From: Moniliophthora roreri
Lineage: Eukaryota > Basidiomycota > Agaricomycetes > Agaricales > Marasmiaceae
Assembly (NCBI GenBank): GCA_001466705.2
Contig: LATX02000068.1
Span: 186,001-250,000, forward strand
Reading direction: 5' to 3'
Length of the DNA stretch: 64,000 bases
Below are positions 37,005 through 49,029 of this stretch, piece by piece. The number at the start of each line of letters is the position of its first letter. Within the stretch, counting starts at the first letter, position 1. The position numbers and the translations under genes are program-made. Under the pieces are notes generated by a model that did no database searches, was not told the DNA's origin, and worked only from the letters and a program-made list of their open reading frames with translations.

Positions 37005-37727
37005 TCATTTATTCTCCTGTGTCGCAGGTCGCCTCCTAAATTGAAAGTCGTCGTTGAACTGCTGGTCTTGATGAAGCGAAAATATCCTGTCATCTGTCTG
37101 CATTTGCCGGCGGGTAATAGTGGGGGAAGGTGGTTGGGACGTCGCAGGCGAAAACACTCCAAAACCCGACAGTTTCAAGTTGTTTTCCTCTGAAGTGAAA
37201 TATTCCGGAGGCGAACCATCTGCATTCCTTTCTTCTGCATTTAAGGATGATTGACTGCTTCCAAAATCGAAATACGGGTTGTGTACATCCTCTAGCTTCG
37301 GAGGCGGAATTGCATTATCGAATGTTGGCGACTTTGGTGAGTCAATTTGAATGATAGGAAGCTCGCGCACGGCGTGTACGGTCTGTTTGTCGCTGGTGGA
37401 TGCCTTGACGTCGTCTACGATTCCTAGCGTTCTCGCAATGACATAGGATGAGACGTCCTGTATTTTCATCATTTGAAAGGGTGGAAAGACAACCAAGTGA
37501 TCTTCATTCACCAGAAGAGCCAGTACGAGCAATGGTAGGATGGCCAGGACGGCGAGAACCCGGAAAGTATACGCTAAGACGGTTAAGTGGCAATGTCGCA
37601 CAGAAATATTTCACTACTCACCGATTTTCCCGACGACAGAGTTTGGTTCATAATCCCACAGATATTCAACATAGTAAGACCATATAATGTTATAAAATGA
37701 AGAAGACGCGTTCGTAGCGTTCAACAT
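37005..37727 (-). CDS. Small membrane protein of unknown function
   Basis: About 206 aa in the fully spliced form. The start MLNATNASSSFYNIIWSYYV at 37727 continues to EYLWDYEPNSVVGKI. After an intron (GTGAGT...TCTTAG) comes one strong hydrophobic segment (AYTFRVLAVLAILPLLVLAL). The remainder, starting DVSSYVIARTLGIVDDVKAS, is hydrophilic and Pro/Ser-rich, ending RRRPATQENK. A 54-nt GTGAAT...TACAG intron at 37458-37511 is a multiple of three and has no stop, so it may be an intron or 18 extra codons. N-glycosylation sequons (NAT, NAS) at the N-terminus suggest a lumenal or outside N-terminus. No family is recognised. It is convergent with ESA1. Confidence 0.65.
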
Positions 37728-39333
37728 AACGGTCTGTAGAAAAGATAAGAGCGAAGCCGCGGCGAATTGGCGGAACGAACGCGAACCGTGCGGAATCTCA
37801 GTCTGGCACCTCGCCGACGACTCAGTTTGATTGCATACAGCCTTGATCTTTTCAACTCGAATTTCGTTGCAACTAATGGATCAGCTCTATGCAAATTTTT
37901 CGTGTCGTCCCGAAATCTTGACTCCGGAACGCTCGCGATCGCGGAATTGGAACTTGTTCAACACATTGGAAGCCGATTTTATTCCAGTCTTGATAGTATT
38001 GTGTTGGCCTGAAGAGCAACATATTCCGTTTGCAATCGCAGCAATCCCCTGTTCGAATCTCCAGGCAATCTCTGCCCTTGAATTTGCCCTCTAAGCCAAC
38101 GCATCTAAAGTGGACTCGGACCGGCTATCCTCTATCGCATTGACATTCTTCAGCAGTAAGTGGTTCCTGCGCCTGATGAATGTTTGATTAACCACCCTGT
38201 AGTGTCAGGCTTCACTACGGATCTCCATCTTATGACGGGCTTTTTTTATTGGTCAGATGGGAGAATGGTTTCGATGCCGAGAAGTTCGATTACATTGGAT
38301 GAAAGAGTCTTCATGGTTGGTGTGACCACGCCCTTCCGTATGAAGAGTTCCCACCTCTATCGCACAAAGAGCACCAGTACCTCCAACCTTTAGATAAATT
38401 TCCCGTCATCGCGAAGCGAGGTCTAAAGACTACCACAGTTTCCACGGGGAGTTCGGAGAAGCAGCTGACGCCACCACGAAGCTACTCGTGTTACATATCT
38501 CAGCCGCCCCGATACCGTTGGTGCATGCATTAGAATCTCAAGATATAGGTATGAACGAGGGACGAAGTCTCGCTCAGGTAGTAGGTTGCAAACGAGGTGT
38601 GTGATTATCGAGGATTCAGTGCCTGTGCTCATTGTCTTTCAGTATCCATAAATATCAGGATCTGAACCGGCGTGCGGGTCGCTAGGCACGATGAATCTTG
38701 GATTTCTTGGTCTTTCAAGCTCATTCCAACAACGCACAACATCGTAATCCTACGATTTGCAATCTTGTGCAGAGAGAGCACGTTCTTTCTACCTGTGCGA
38801 GGAAAGCCAGGCCTCTTTTTTTCTCATGTCAAAAAGCATGTATGTACCGACGTAAAAGGATCCTCGCATTATAGATGACGGCTAATTTTCTGCCCCTGGA
38901 CAATTGAAACCAAGTCAATGTGGTAGTGGGGTCTCTATAATTGCTATCGCGAGAAAGTGAAGATTCATAAGGCAGCAAAGGCGATAAAACCGTTGATGGT
39001 GGGAGCCGGTAAATGAGTCTCGAAATATACTGATATCCGGCGGGGCGAGTCAATCACTTCATTGACATTCAAAATGAACGAGACTCTGTCTTTTTTCTCA
39101 CCAGGTATAGTTCACACCTCACACCTAGACTTCACACTTGCTTCCCATACTGATTTAATAGAGGAAACGTATATCGTGTTCCAGCGTCCATAGTAATGAA
39201 TACATACTAAGCAGACATGAAGATCCACACCTAAAGACACAAAGCAGTGCAAATAAACCGATAGCACGAGAGGAATAAACTACTAATAGCAATGAGATGG
39301 TTGTAAAAGGAGAGCCAAGGAGAGAACGGTCCG
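37728..39333. other. Intergenic tract without a supported gene
   Basis: About 1.6 kb. Frames at 37767-38094 and 38400-38640 on the plus strand are open in more than one phase but lack motifs. Nothing is recognised, and the tract may include the upstream region of the gene at 37727. Confidence 0.4.
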
Positions 39334-42300
39334 CTAAGGATACATCGTGTTGGAAGGGAATACGACGCCGTCGGATCTAACCAAAATGATTGGGCGTCGC
39401 TTAACGAGTTGAGTCTCGGGTGGTAAGCACCCAAGAACCTCTGTGCATCGCACCTCCACAAATGGAGACGGATCGGAGCCAAAGAAGACAGTAACAGGAT
39501 CCGATTTGTTGAAATTTTCACCATACACCGTCAACATTTTGGAAGCATGGGGGTTGGGTTTCGCGAGAACTGCGCGCGATGATGCGCAGTTCGATTTCGG
39601 TGCCTCAGCAGCACGATCCGGTGGTAAGTACTTGACAACACCCGGGAAGGGTGTCACGGGCTTAGAAGGGATAGGGAAAGAACCTGTCTGCGGGGCGTGC
39701 TGGTTATCGAAAAGAACCGGGGGAACATAGAAATTGTATCGGATTTGATCTAGAATGTCGTGACCAAGGGAATAAGCTGTCTGGAAGAATGGAAGATGAT
39801 TCGACAATACTTACCTGTACCAACAATTGTCCATACACTTGTCTCGCCAATGTCTACCTGCCACAAGGCACCCGATGCCGCACCGGAGTCGCTAGAAGAG
39901 CCGCGACGACCGGATGTCACTGAACCTGCAGAGCTTGGTCGACGACGACCCTTTGGTCCAGCTTTGGGTACACCACCCGCACTGGAAGTCGAGCGTTTCT
40001 TTTTAACACGCCCACCATCATTGCTAAGGAAGTCGGATGAAGACGGCGAGTCAGGGGCGTCCATCGTGAAGTACTCGCCGCTAGTTGAAGACACGGGAGT
40101 CGAAGATATGGGTGAGCCTGGCAGCCCAGGGGAGCCGGAACCGTGGCTTCCGCCGCTGTTCCACTGCCGTCCGTCAACAGGTCGATACGTGTTGACTTTT
40201 TCCCCCATACATGAAAGGAAAGCACCAGTAATTCCCGGCGTTCCAGGCTCGGGCATTCCTTTATTGTTATCATAGACCTCGAAAGCAACCTTATGAAGTT
40301 GAGAAACAGGGTCACCACAAACCTCGCCGGGCGCACAGTAGTGGTCAGCTACACCTTTGGCCCCGTCTTGTAAGCCGCCGCCGACCACGGTTGTCGCGTG
40401 ATCGACTTTACGGATAATGAGCACAGGGCTCACGACGCCAGAAGTGAGACATTGAAGTACCACCGTTTGGTTGTAGTAGATGGGGATAGGAGATCCGTTA
40501 TTGGTGAAAGGGATCGCATTTGGTGGCGGGGATGGGTAGTCGGGTTGCGGGGGTGGCGGCGGTGGGGCATCAAGCCCACCAGAAGGTTTGTTAACGTCAA
40601 CGATGTACATGACGAAGGGATCTGCGGATTTACGAACTAATGAGAACCAATGCACAGTAAATACGATACAGGGCAGACTTACCCCAGCTAGCAGTGCGAG
40701 CAATGAAGGATGGAGTGCTGGACCTTGATCTGGGATCAAGGCCCATGAGTGGAGCTCCATCAGAGCCTTTGAACGAGGACCCGGAACCAGACACACAGAG
40801 GTACTTCGTAGATACGGTCTGAGAGCGAAGTCGGTGAAATAAGGAGATGGTTGAGCCATGGTTGATACAGACTTTGGAGGTAAACTTAGTTAAAACTCGC
40901 AAGAATGGTTCTTTGACTCACGTTCTAGGTTCTTCGCACTTTGTCTCTTTTTGCTAGGCTTGCTGATGACCTTGATTGGGCGACTTGGGAAAACCCCAAT
41001 CACTCGTTCAGGTTCCTCATCAGAGGCAGAAGCGGTGATCTTGACCAGAGCCTCAACCTTTTTCTTCTTCTCGTCAACATCGGAAATGAAAAGTTGCTTT
41101 CCAACGCAGCGACCAATGTAAGTGGTTCCTGTAGGTGGGTCACTGACATCAAAGGATTTCCCTGATGACCCTGTCCACTCTATGGACCCCTCCTGTGGTG
41201 CTGGTTCCCCAGAAATGGAGATGATCACTCTAGGAGGACACAGCTTGGGTTCTTCACCTCGACGAAGAGTGTCACTCCACCACGAATTACCAATCATAAT
41301 TGCTGTCGGAGGCGGGCAAAGGAAGCTAGAGAAACGCCGAAATTAATGGGAGAACGGCGGTGGATGGTGCCGCAAAACATACCGCTTCTCGGTGCCGTAT
41401 GACTTTTGGGCGACTTTACTTGACATAACAATCACAGTTCTCTCGCCAAAAGCCAAGCGATTCGGTGTCCGGACATATTGATCCAAAAAGGGCCTGGAAC
41501 AGGTGATCAGACAGCAGACAGAAGATCAAGCCAGTCCGAAACCCACCGAATGAAGGTTTGCAGGTCATTCGAGGTACCCATGATAGCTGAGTTACGAAGA
41601 CCTACTCGAGCAAGCTCCTCATCGACACTGGACATCCGCAGTGAGAGGTCGTTATGGGGACTGGGTATATAGGATGACATTCCATCGAAACCGCCCACGT
41701 TATTTTCAGACCGATAACTGTGATTCGAACTCGAACGCATCAAGTCGGAATTTTGTTGCACAGGGATACCAGAATTGGAGTTGCCAGCGTGACCTGGCTG
41801 GAAACGACCGAGACGATCTGTGAAATGTTGCAATGCAGATGGGGGGAAGGGGAGGCCATTGGTATTGCCCATATTGAAATCCTCTGACATATCGGTGGGA
41901 AATGAGGAAGGTGGTCGGTCTGACCCAAAGTCTCCATAGCGCGATGGCGAATAGTCCTTGCCATTGAAGGACGGTGGGGGCATTGGGGGGACTGAGTCGG
42001 ATGGTGTAAGTGGCGAAACTTTTCCGCTGCTGTAAGAAGATGGCAAGCTATTGATCATGTCGTAGGACACGCCATTGGAAGCACCAAAGGAATCGTTAAA
42101 GGATTGAGAGTAAATCCCGTTATCGCCGTTCATTGGGTATGAGGAAGACGCGTCTTGACGGAAACGTTGAGGGAACGAATTAGGGTTCGCAGACTGCGAA
42201 AAAAGGTCGTAGGAAGAGCGTTCCTGTCGATCGAAGGCTTGTTAAACTCGCTGGTGATAGAAGGGGGAAAAAAAAACACTTGCATCCTGGATATTGGAGA

Positions 42301-42475
42301 AGGAGTGGTCGATTTCATGGTTCTGGTATAAACGATGATGGTAGTCCATGGATAACTTTGTGTTGATTTCTGGAAGAGGGTTCAAGAGCTCACTCCAGCG
42401 GGAAGTTGGTGGTGTGGGGATCGAGACGACGTTTGATCGGCCTTCGGGAGGTGCCGATAACCAATTGGCTGACAT
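39334..42475 (-). CDS. CSL-family transcription factor (CBF1/RBP-J, Su(H), LAG-1 homolog)
   Basis: Nuclear DNA-binding protein of about 900 aa with several short introns. The start MSANWLSAPPEGRSNV is at 42475. A disordered Ser/Asn/Pro-rich N-terminus (42475 to about 41550) precedes the DNA-binding RHR-N: RTVIVMSSKVAQKSYGTEKR then, across an intron, FLCPPPTAIMIGNSWW, the hallmark of CSL proteins. The beta-trefoil follows (YIGRCVGKQLFISDVDEKKK, VISKPSKKRQSAKN, ISLFHRLRSQTVSTKYLCVS, FIARTASWDPFVMYIVD) with a large Ser/Pro insert (around 39890-40150). The C-terminal IPT/TIG domain contains SKMLTVYGENFNKSDPVTVF and ends VFPSNTMYP. In fission yeast the homologs Cbf11 and Cbf12 control adhesion, lipid metabolism and the cell cycle. 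Confidence 0.9.
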
Positions 42476-44324
42476 AGGCGAACCAAGTTGATGGTTCTGG
42501 CACGGGCTGTTGCCTTTATATCTTTGGTCCTCCGGCCAATGATTAGTTTTCGAGAATCTTACCGGACTCGAGTCTGTCCTCAGCTCAAGCCAATCATTCC
42601 AACTCCCATCCTATCGGCTCGTCCGTATATCTTCGCTCCGAAGTTGTTGTCAATACCCCGATTGGTCCAATCGTCCCCTGCTCTCCCACCCTGCATAACC
42701 CATACGGCGCTTTTACATGACGATTAGATTCATCTGATCTTTGCATCGGTTTCTGCCGCATTCCTAGTAGCCGGGGGCGGCAGGCTCTCTCCTTATTCTT
42801 CTTCTACGCCTGGTGACTATCGCCATTCCGTAAACCCCCCTCCAAAGTTTGTCTATTCGCTTGGTAACCATTCCATCTTTCGGCTGTATTTACGTGACAT
42901 GTTGGGATGACCCTTCTTCCAGCTCTCGTCATCGAATGGGGCTCAAAACGCGCAATACAGTACACACATCACACCTCTTCCCTTCCGTGCCTGAAGCTGC
43001 CTAGCCTATGCATCTCTCTCCACTTCAAGTATACCCATTCCCAAAGCCAACAGGCGGATCTTGTTGCAATCCCACTCGCCAAACATTCGCTTACTAACGG
43101 CATCGTCGCACATGCCATCGTCTCGGGGCAGTCGGCTTTATTTTTTCGATGGTATATTTCGCCTGACGACATGCAATTGAATGTCTGACGATGTTACCCA
43201 TCTGTCCTTCGCAATTCAACATATCCCAATTTCAATGCCACATTGAAGATTTTAAGCTTTCGTCTTCTGCGGAACTCCTATAGTGTTCCGAATTGACCTC
43301 CAAGGAGACCGTACGCTGTCTCTCATGAAAGACTGCTCTCTTGCTTCTATAGTCGTCGATGTTCATATGACTACATGCGCAAGAAAGTTCTGACTGAAGC
43401 TTCCCCGCCTCGGAATTCGGCTTCAAGATCAGACACACTCAATCTGAATATTGTTGGATTAATCAAGACCGGTGCACGCTCTCGACGATTTTTTGACGGA
43501 TGCGCCATCATGCTTACCGGTGGAGACTCGGTAAGCCAGGCTCTTGCTTTATGGAGATCCTTCCTCGCCAAATGGCGGATATGCTTTGGGTGTTGCCCGA
43601 TAGTTATGACTTGAGTACGTTATGAAAAGTTCTCCGCCGCCAGGCTTCCGGGACGGTTACTTGGGTTTCTTGTGCTGAGCAACACATCTTCGGGGGCTGC
43701 AAGATGGTCAGACTGCACTAGCGTCTCTTGGAAATGACAGACCAGAAGAATGATCAGGCAGGGAAGATGCTGCTTGGGAATACAGCTTTCAAAGTCAGGG
43801 CCCACTTTCTCCGTGGCGGTAAGCTCAAGCCCTCAAGGAATATCAGCCATTCAACCAACGTTCAACTGTACTGCGTAGGTGTTCAGGTATAGTATGCCAA
43901 GGATTTGTTGCCTCGAATAGTTTAGCTTCTCCGCTACGTACATCTATCATTCAATGATGATATGAAGAGTTGATGCAGATGGACAGGCACAGTGCGGCGA
44001 CAGGAGTGAAGTGAAAAACTAACTGAACTTGCTATTGGAAAAAAACTAACCTTTCTTCTTTCAGCTTGTGAATGCAGGCTTCTCTTGGACGAGTAATCGA
44101 TGCGACCCGAATACGACCTGATGGCTTGAGCTTCGGCGTCAAAAACGTCGGGGGGAAGGGCATGCTGCGGTGCTTACGTACGGAGATGCAGGTAGTCGGC
44201 AGTCGGCGCGGCCTTGCTCGGGCCATACTTACTGACACTAACCTGCTGGCACACTGAGAGCAGCTCTGGTCGACCTCAATAGCTGGTCATCCAAGACTCA
44301 TCCTCTCACCATTCACTCTCTTTC
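42476..44324. other. Long intergenic region, no supported gene
   Basis: 1.85 kb between the divergent CSL and 44325 genes, much longer than other divergent spacers here. Short frames (such as 43375-43614) have no motif or splice support. It likely holds regulatory DNA for two genes, but I could not identify specific sites. Confidence 0.4.
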
Positions 44325-45218
44325 ATGTCAGGCTCTTCATACCGTCTCGAGAAATCCCGTCGTCAGCCTCCAGCTCCCCTTCATTTTGATCAATCATCTC
44401 ACAAGTCATCCTCGTTCACTCCCCAGTCACCAACTCTTCTTTATGATCTCCCTTCAGCAACTTCTCTTTCGCCACCGAATAGCCCAAAGTCCTTAATCCG
44501 TTCTAGTTCACCCCCCACATCACCGGGAAGAACAAGAAACAGAAACGGCCGGCCAACACCGCCTCCAGGTGGTCGAAATCGGTCGCAAACACCACTTGGA
44601 GTAGCAAGAGGTGATTTGGAGAAGTTCTCTGAATATTGTCGGCTATGGTGAGTAAATTTATGTCTGGTTTTCTCTGGTAAATATAACTCTGTGTATAGGT
44701 ACTTTAATCAGGATGAGGAAGCCGGCCGACACATGACACAAACTATGGCTGGCCTTCCACCTTCTCAAAGGGCCCCGTATTCGCGTCTTCAGGCATCAAT
44801 GCGATCGGCGTATCATCGTTCAGTGAACGCTAGAAGAACGGCCGAGTTCAAGGCTCACCTGAGTGCCACACAACCAGGTGGCTCGTTGACTCCCCACGCA
44901 AGAGCAAACCCGAATGGGCCGTCAGCAAAAAAGGAGAGATATGAGCGGTTTGAGCGATTTCTGAGAAGCTGGTGCACCATGGGCATGCCGGGGCCTCAGC
45001 CGTTCTTCCAGTCGCGTGAGTACTTGGGTCTTTCCAGGCAAAGTCTATATCTGAGCTTGTTCCATGTGGATAGTGTGGGCGATCATGCGCTTACAAGTGC
45101 TCCCAGAGAATGTAGGAGGCGCGGGGAGAAATAGAATCGAATGGCAATTCGATGACGCCGTGTTCAAAGAGGCAGCGTGAGTACATTAATAGCCTCGAAA
45201 TAGCTCAAACTGATTATC

Positions 45219-45255
<37 letters not shown>

Positions 45256-45993
45256 TAATTCCAATAGTGGAAAGGATTTCATGCTGGAAGCCATTGATGT
45301 TCTGAAAGGAGTGAGCGTTTCTCACAACGAATGAAACCGATTAAATTGACGCTTGATTGTCAGGTCCTCGGATTCGAAGAAGTGCCATGCGACAGACGTG
45401 CCTCTACTGCTCCAAGTGGCGAACAATCATACATGGACACGAATGCCATACACTCACGCTCCAAGTCGCAGCCTCTTTTCTCAGATCAGAAGGAGGCAGT
45501 ACCAACAGCCATCCGCCCCAAGCGGGTGCGGGCTCCCAGTGATCCCTTTCTAGACACTCCCGTCCTATCTCGTTCCGTCGGAACATCCTCCTCACATTCA
45601 TCTGCCAACACCTCTGTATTACAACAGACTACTTCCGATCCCTCGGACGAGGCTACAACACCTCTCTTTGAGGAGCCTGTCAATCCTAGTTTCGATGATG
45701 AAGACGAGGAGTACATGCGAATATGGACTTCCCCGGATCTGGCGAATCCCGAGTATCTGTCCCTTACCAAGTTATTTCCGTCGCATATCACTCGGAGGAC
45801 TCTGCCCTACTTTCCAACCAATCCCTTATCTCGACCGCTGGACATCGAGGAGGGATTCGACGAATCAGGGAATGACAAGCAGATCCGGGTTGGAACCGGA
45901 ACGATAAGAGTAAGTTCAAGGCAGCGAAGCGATGGTTGGGCAGGGGGCTGGTGGATCCGATTCGTGATGTGGTGGAGGAAGACGTTCTGCTAG
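44325..45993 (+). CDS. Unknown Ser/Pro-rich protein with a conserved-looking central helical domain
   Basis: About 470 aa, five exons with in-frame canonical junctions. The start MSGSSYRLEKSRRQPPAP is at 44325. The N-terminus is Ser/Pro-rich and disordered. The ordered centre reads DLEKFSEYCRLWYFNQDEEA, MTQTMAGLPPSQRAPYSRLQ, ERYERFERFLRSWCTMGMPG, SLWAIMRLQVLPENVGG and EWQFDDAVFKEAAGKDFMLE, and seems helical. The C-terminal third is acidic and Ser-rich (SFDDEDEEYMRIWTSPDLAN), ending in a Trp/Arg-rich amphipathic stretch (WAGGWWIRFVMWWRKTFC). No family is recognised. The third intron contains a 33-nt C run. Confidence 0.7.
45220..45252 (+). repeat. 33-nt poly-C homopolymer inside an intron
   Basis: An uninterrupted run of 33 C lies within the 91-nt intron 45177-45267 (donor GCAGC|GTGAGT, acceptor CCAATAG), just upstream of the acceptor where a T-rich pyrimidine tract would normally lie. 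The true length may differ, because homopolymers are hard to sequence. Confidence 0.95.
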
Positions 45994-48900
45994 ATGGGAC
46001 ATTCTCCTACTCCAGATTCAAGCTGTCCTTTCTTGGACTTGTGTATTTTTCTCCTTGGCAGGACAGAGGCGATCTATCTATACTGTAACAGACTTTTTTT
46101 AGATTATTTGCATTGCCCTGAGGCCCATTCACAACACACTGGACTTTCCATATACCTACTTCATCCATCCCAAACATCACTCTGTATTTCCAACCTGGCC
46201 GTTGACTTTGACCTGACATCACCCCGACCTCGAAGGCGTGGTTCAATAATTGTGTACTTATGTTGCTATCCTGAAAATACTCCTTTGGACTTTCTGCGCC
46301 AACCTCTGGGTCATGACGTTCTTCCTCGCTCTCGCCGATAACTCTCTTTTGCCCGGTTCCTTGGATCAGAACTCCAGATTGCAGTCTAAATTGGTCAAGG
46401 TCATGTAGTACCCATGGATTCGGTAAGTATTTTCGGTGTGGGTATTCCCGTGTGGGACCATCCGGTTTAAGGGGATCTTCATCTCGTGAAAGAACACAAC
46501 ACTTGTGTAAAACCTTCTTTCTGAACTGTGGATATCAACCAACCTCGACTTGATGCTAACCAGATGTTTTCGATCGCCAGATGCATACTATCCGTCTGCT
46601 CATCGGCCGATATGTCGACAGACTATGTCGCATTGTAGGCTCAGTGCATACTACGTCCGCTACTTCTCCGAGGAGGTTCATTTTAGCAATCCCAAGAATA
46701 ATAGAGTGTCCTGATGGCAACAAGCGCACATGCTCGGGACATTTTGGATCTGCGGCAAGCGCCGACGATGTACTGGTACCCTGATGCAACAGTCGATTGA
46801 AGGACCGAAATGTGGGAGAACCAAAACTACCCCTCTATCAACAAGGCCAGTGACGCAGCATTCCATAGGTAGGTCAGAAGCCACCTAGTTTCCATGAGAA
46901 ACGAAGAACAAGATCCCTCAACACGAAGTGGCATCTGCTCGCGTGGTAGAAGTGCTGCGTCCTGTCAAAGTCTATAAACTTCCTAAATTCACGCGATAAT
47001 AAGGATCATCGAGCGTGTAGGATAGTGGGGAAAGTACGCACGTAAATTCTGCTCCTCGGCACCGCAAGCGGACATATGTAACAAAGTCCGTTTCATCAGG
47101 AACTGCCAAGACTCAGAGATGCTGGTTGACTGTCCACTCGTCTCAGAGCTCTAGTATACGAGGTAGAAGCTGTGACGGCAGCTGGAAGTACTGCGATTTA
47201 TATCAGGGATATAATCACAATGCCCGAGCACGCACGTCATCAGAAACACTCGACTTGTGTTTAGAATCCACGCGTAATTGACGAACAGGCACTAAGAGAC
47301 AATAGCTTGCGCTTTCGTCAAAAGAAAAATCCCACTCAAACCTCTGGCACAAATGACGCGCTTGCTCACGTATCTATACAATACAGCCCCACTCATACAT
47401 GTCAGAATTCTGGTCTGGAAAAATGCTTGAAGACTCACCTGTCTCTTTGAAAGTCCGCGATAGCAATAGCTTGAATCTTGAAGTGATAAAAGATACTATA
47501 TGGAAATCAACAATCTTTCCGAAACCTTCTTCGTACTCCTCCGCGGAAATTAATGGGCAGTGTCTTTGCTTCGTCACATTCCTTTGCGATTCCCTACCCC
47601 TTCTCACGAAATGCGTCCCGTCTGTGGGTAACCTCAGGGTAGTCTTCATGTTCCAAGTCAATGTATGTCAGTAACACTTTCTCCTGAAATGCTGGATGGT
47701 TGAACTCACAAAGGACTGACACCCAAAATTCCCAGCATGGTTTTGCCGCCTAGTCAATCGCGCCGGAACGGATAACTCGTCTGTCCTGTACTCTCAGCCA
47801 GGTGACTGGAAGCAGCATGCTGGATCTTTGGATACTAGCGCCAGGTTGCCGTTTGTTGCATGCTTTAGACACCGTTCCGCCCCCATCGCATGTCCCCGTG
47901 ACACTTGGAAGCGATGCGAGGTCGCTGACGTGCCGACAGGGCTCTGGTCTCGTTTACGGTGGTCAGCACCTCTCTTCAACCACATTGCATAGTCGTGAAT
48001 TGCTCACCTCGACCAGGGACTTCAAGTGTGGCGCGTCTGGTGGTATTTTTGGATGCGCTAAATGGTACTTACCTGCCGGCTGATCGTCAGCCCGGAATCG
48101 GATCCTGGAGTCCCGAGCATAGCCCGAGCATCCTTCAATCTCTAGTCTAGTATGGTCTCATGCCACCACCCAGAGCGCACTATTTCCTCGGATGCTTGAA
48201 CGGTGGAATTTCAGGGAGAGCCGGTCCGTTGCAATGTTGACGGACGCTCCATCTCTTCCCATGTTACTTACGAGTTCCCTTCGGCCAGATCGTTGCAGTC
48301 CAGGATACCTGTCTTGATGATAATCACATTTTCTGCATGGGGTGGGGCACTCGTATCAAGGCATGAAGCTCATGACATGGCCAGGGACCAGATTCAGATA
48401 AGAAAGCTCGATGGGACGTACTTCGGATATTATCTGATTGCACCTCGTTCGAGATGGTGGCGCTATCTCTGGAAAGTTGAACGCCACTGTGGTGTTTACG
48501 ACGAAGCAAACCAATCATTTGGGATGTGTTGAATGAAGAACTCCTAATGCGGAAAGAGATGCTGCGATCTGCAAAGCGGGTCAACTTAGAGTACAGAGGT
48601 AATCACGCATGTGTGAATAAGGGATAGACATAACGTTTCGTCGCACGCAGCACCCGCACAGCGCGAGGTCCTTGTGAACCGTTACTGTTGATCGGGCACG
48701 GGCAGAAGAGACTTTTTAAATGACCGTGAACATACAAGATAGCGACAATCTTGATACACATGTATCCCAAACAAGGTTGAGCATGATAAGCGGGAGGATC
48801 TTGAGTGGCTCTTTGCAGTTCGAAGCTCGAGGTTCGCTGAGACCTGAATGCATGCCTCTAGCAAGAAACACACGAGCACTCGCGAGTTAATAGGTTAAAT

Positions 48901-49029
48901 GCACCTCCTAAAAGTGACGACCCTTGGTAAGTCAAGAAGTTCTAACACCACGGAACGAAGTGACGAACGAGCGTGAGTTTGACTTTGTACAGGCGTTCTT
49001 AGACGCCATACCGGCAGACAATCCCGAGT
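45994..49029. other. Gene-poor tract
   Basis: About 3 kb with no recognised gene. Minus-strand coding-like pieces are visible, for example YARDSRIRFRADDQPAGKYH near 48040-48120, and DLEHEDYPEVTHRRDAFREK, which ends just before a possible GTAGGG donor near 47605. They could be exons of a fast-evolving or decayed gene, but I could not assemble one. Confidence 0.4.

Noticed and set aside
43375..43614. 80-codon frame in the CSL upstream region
   Set aside because: No start context, motif or intron evidence. The opposite strand is open over the same span.
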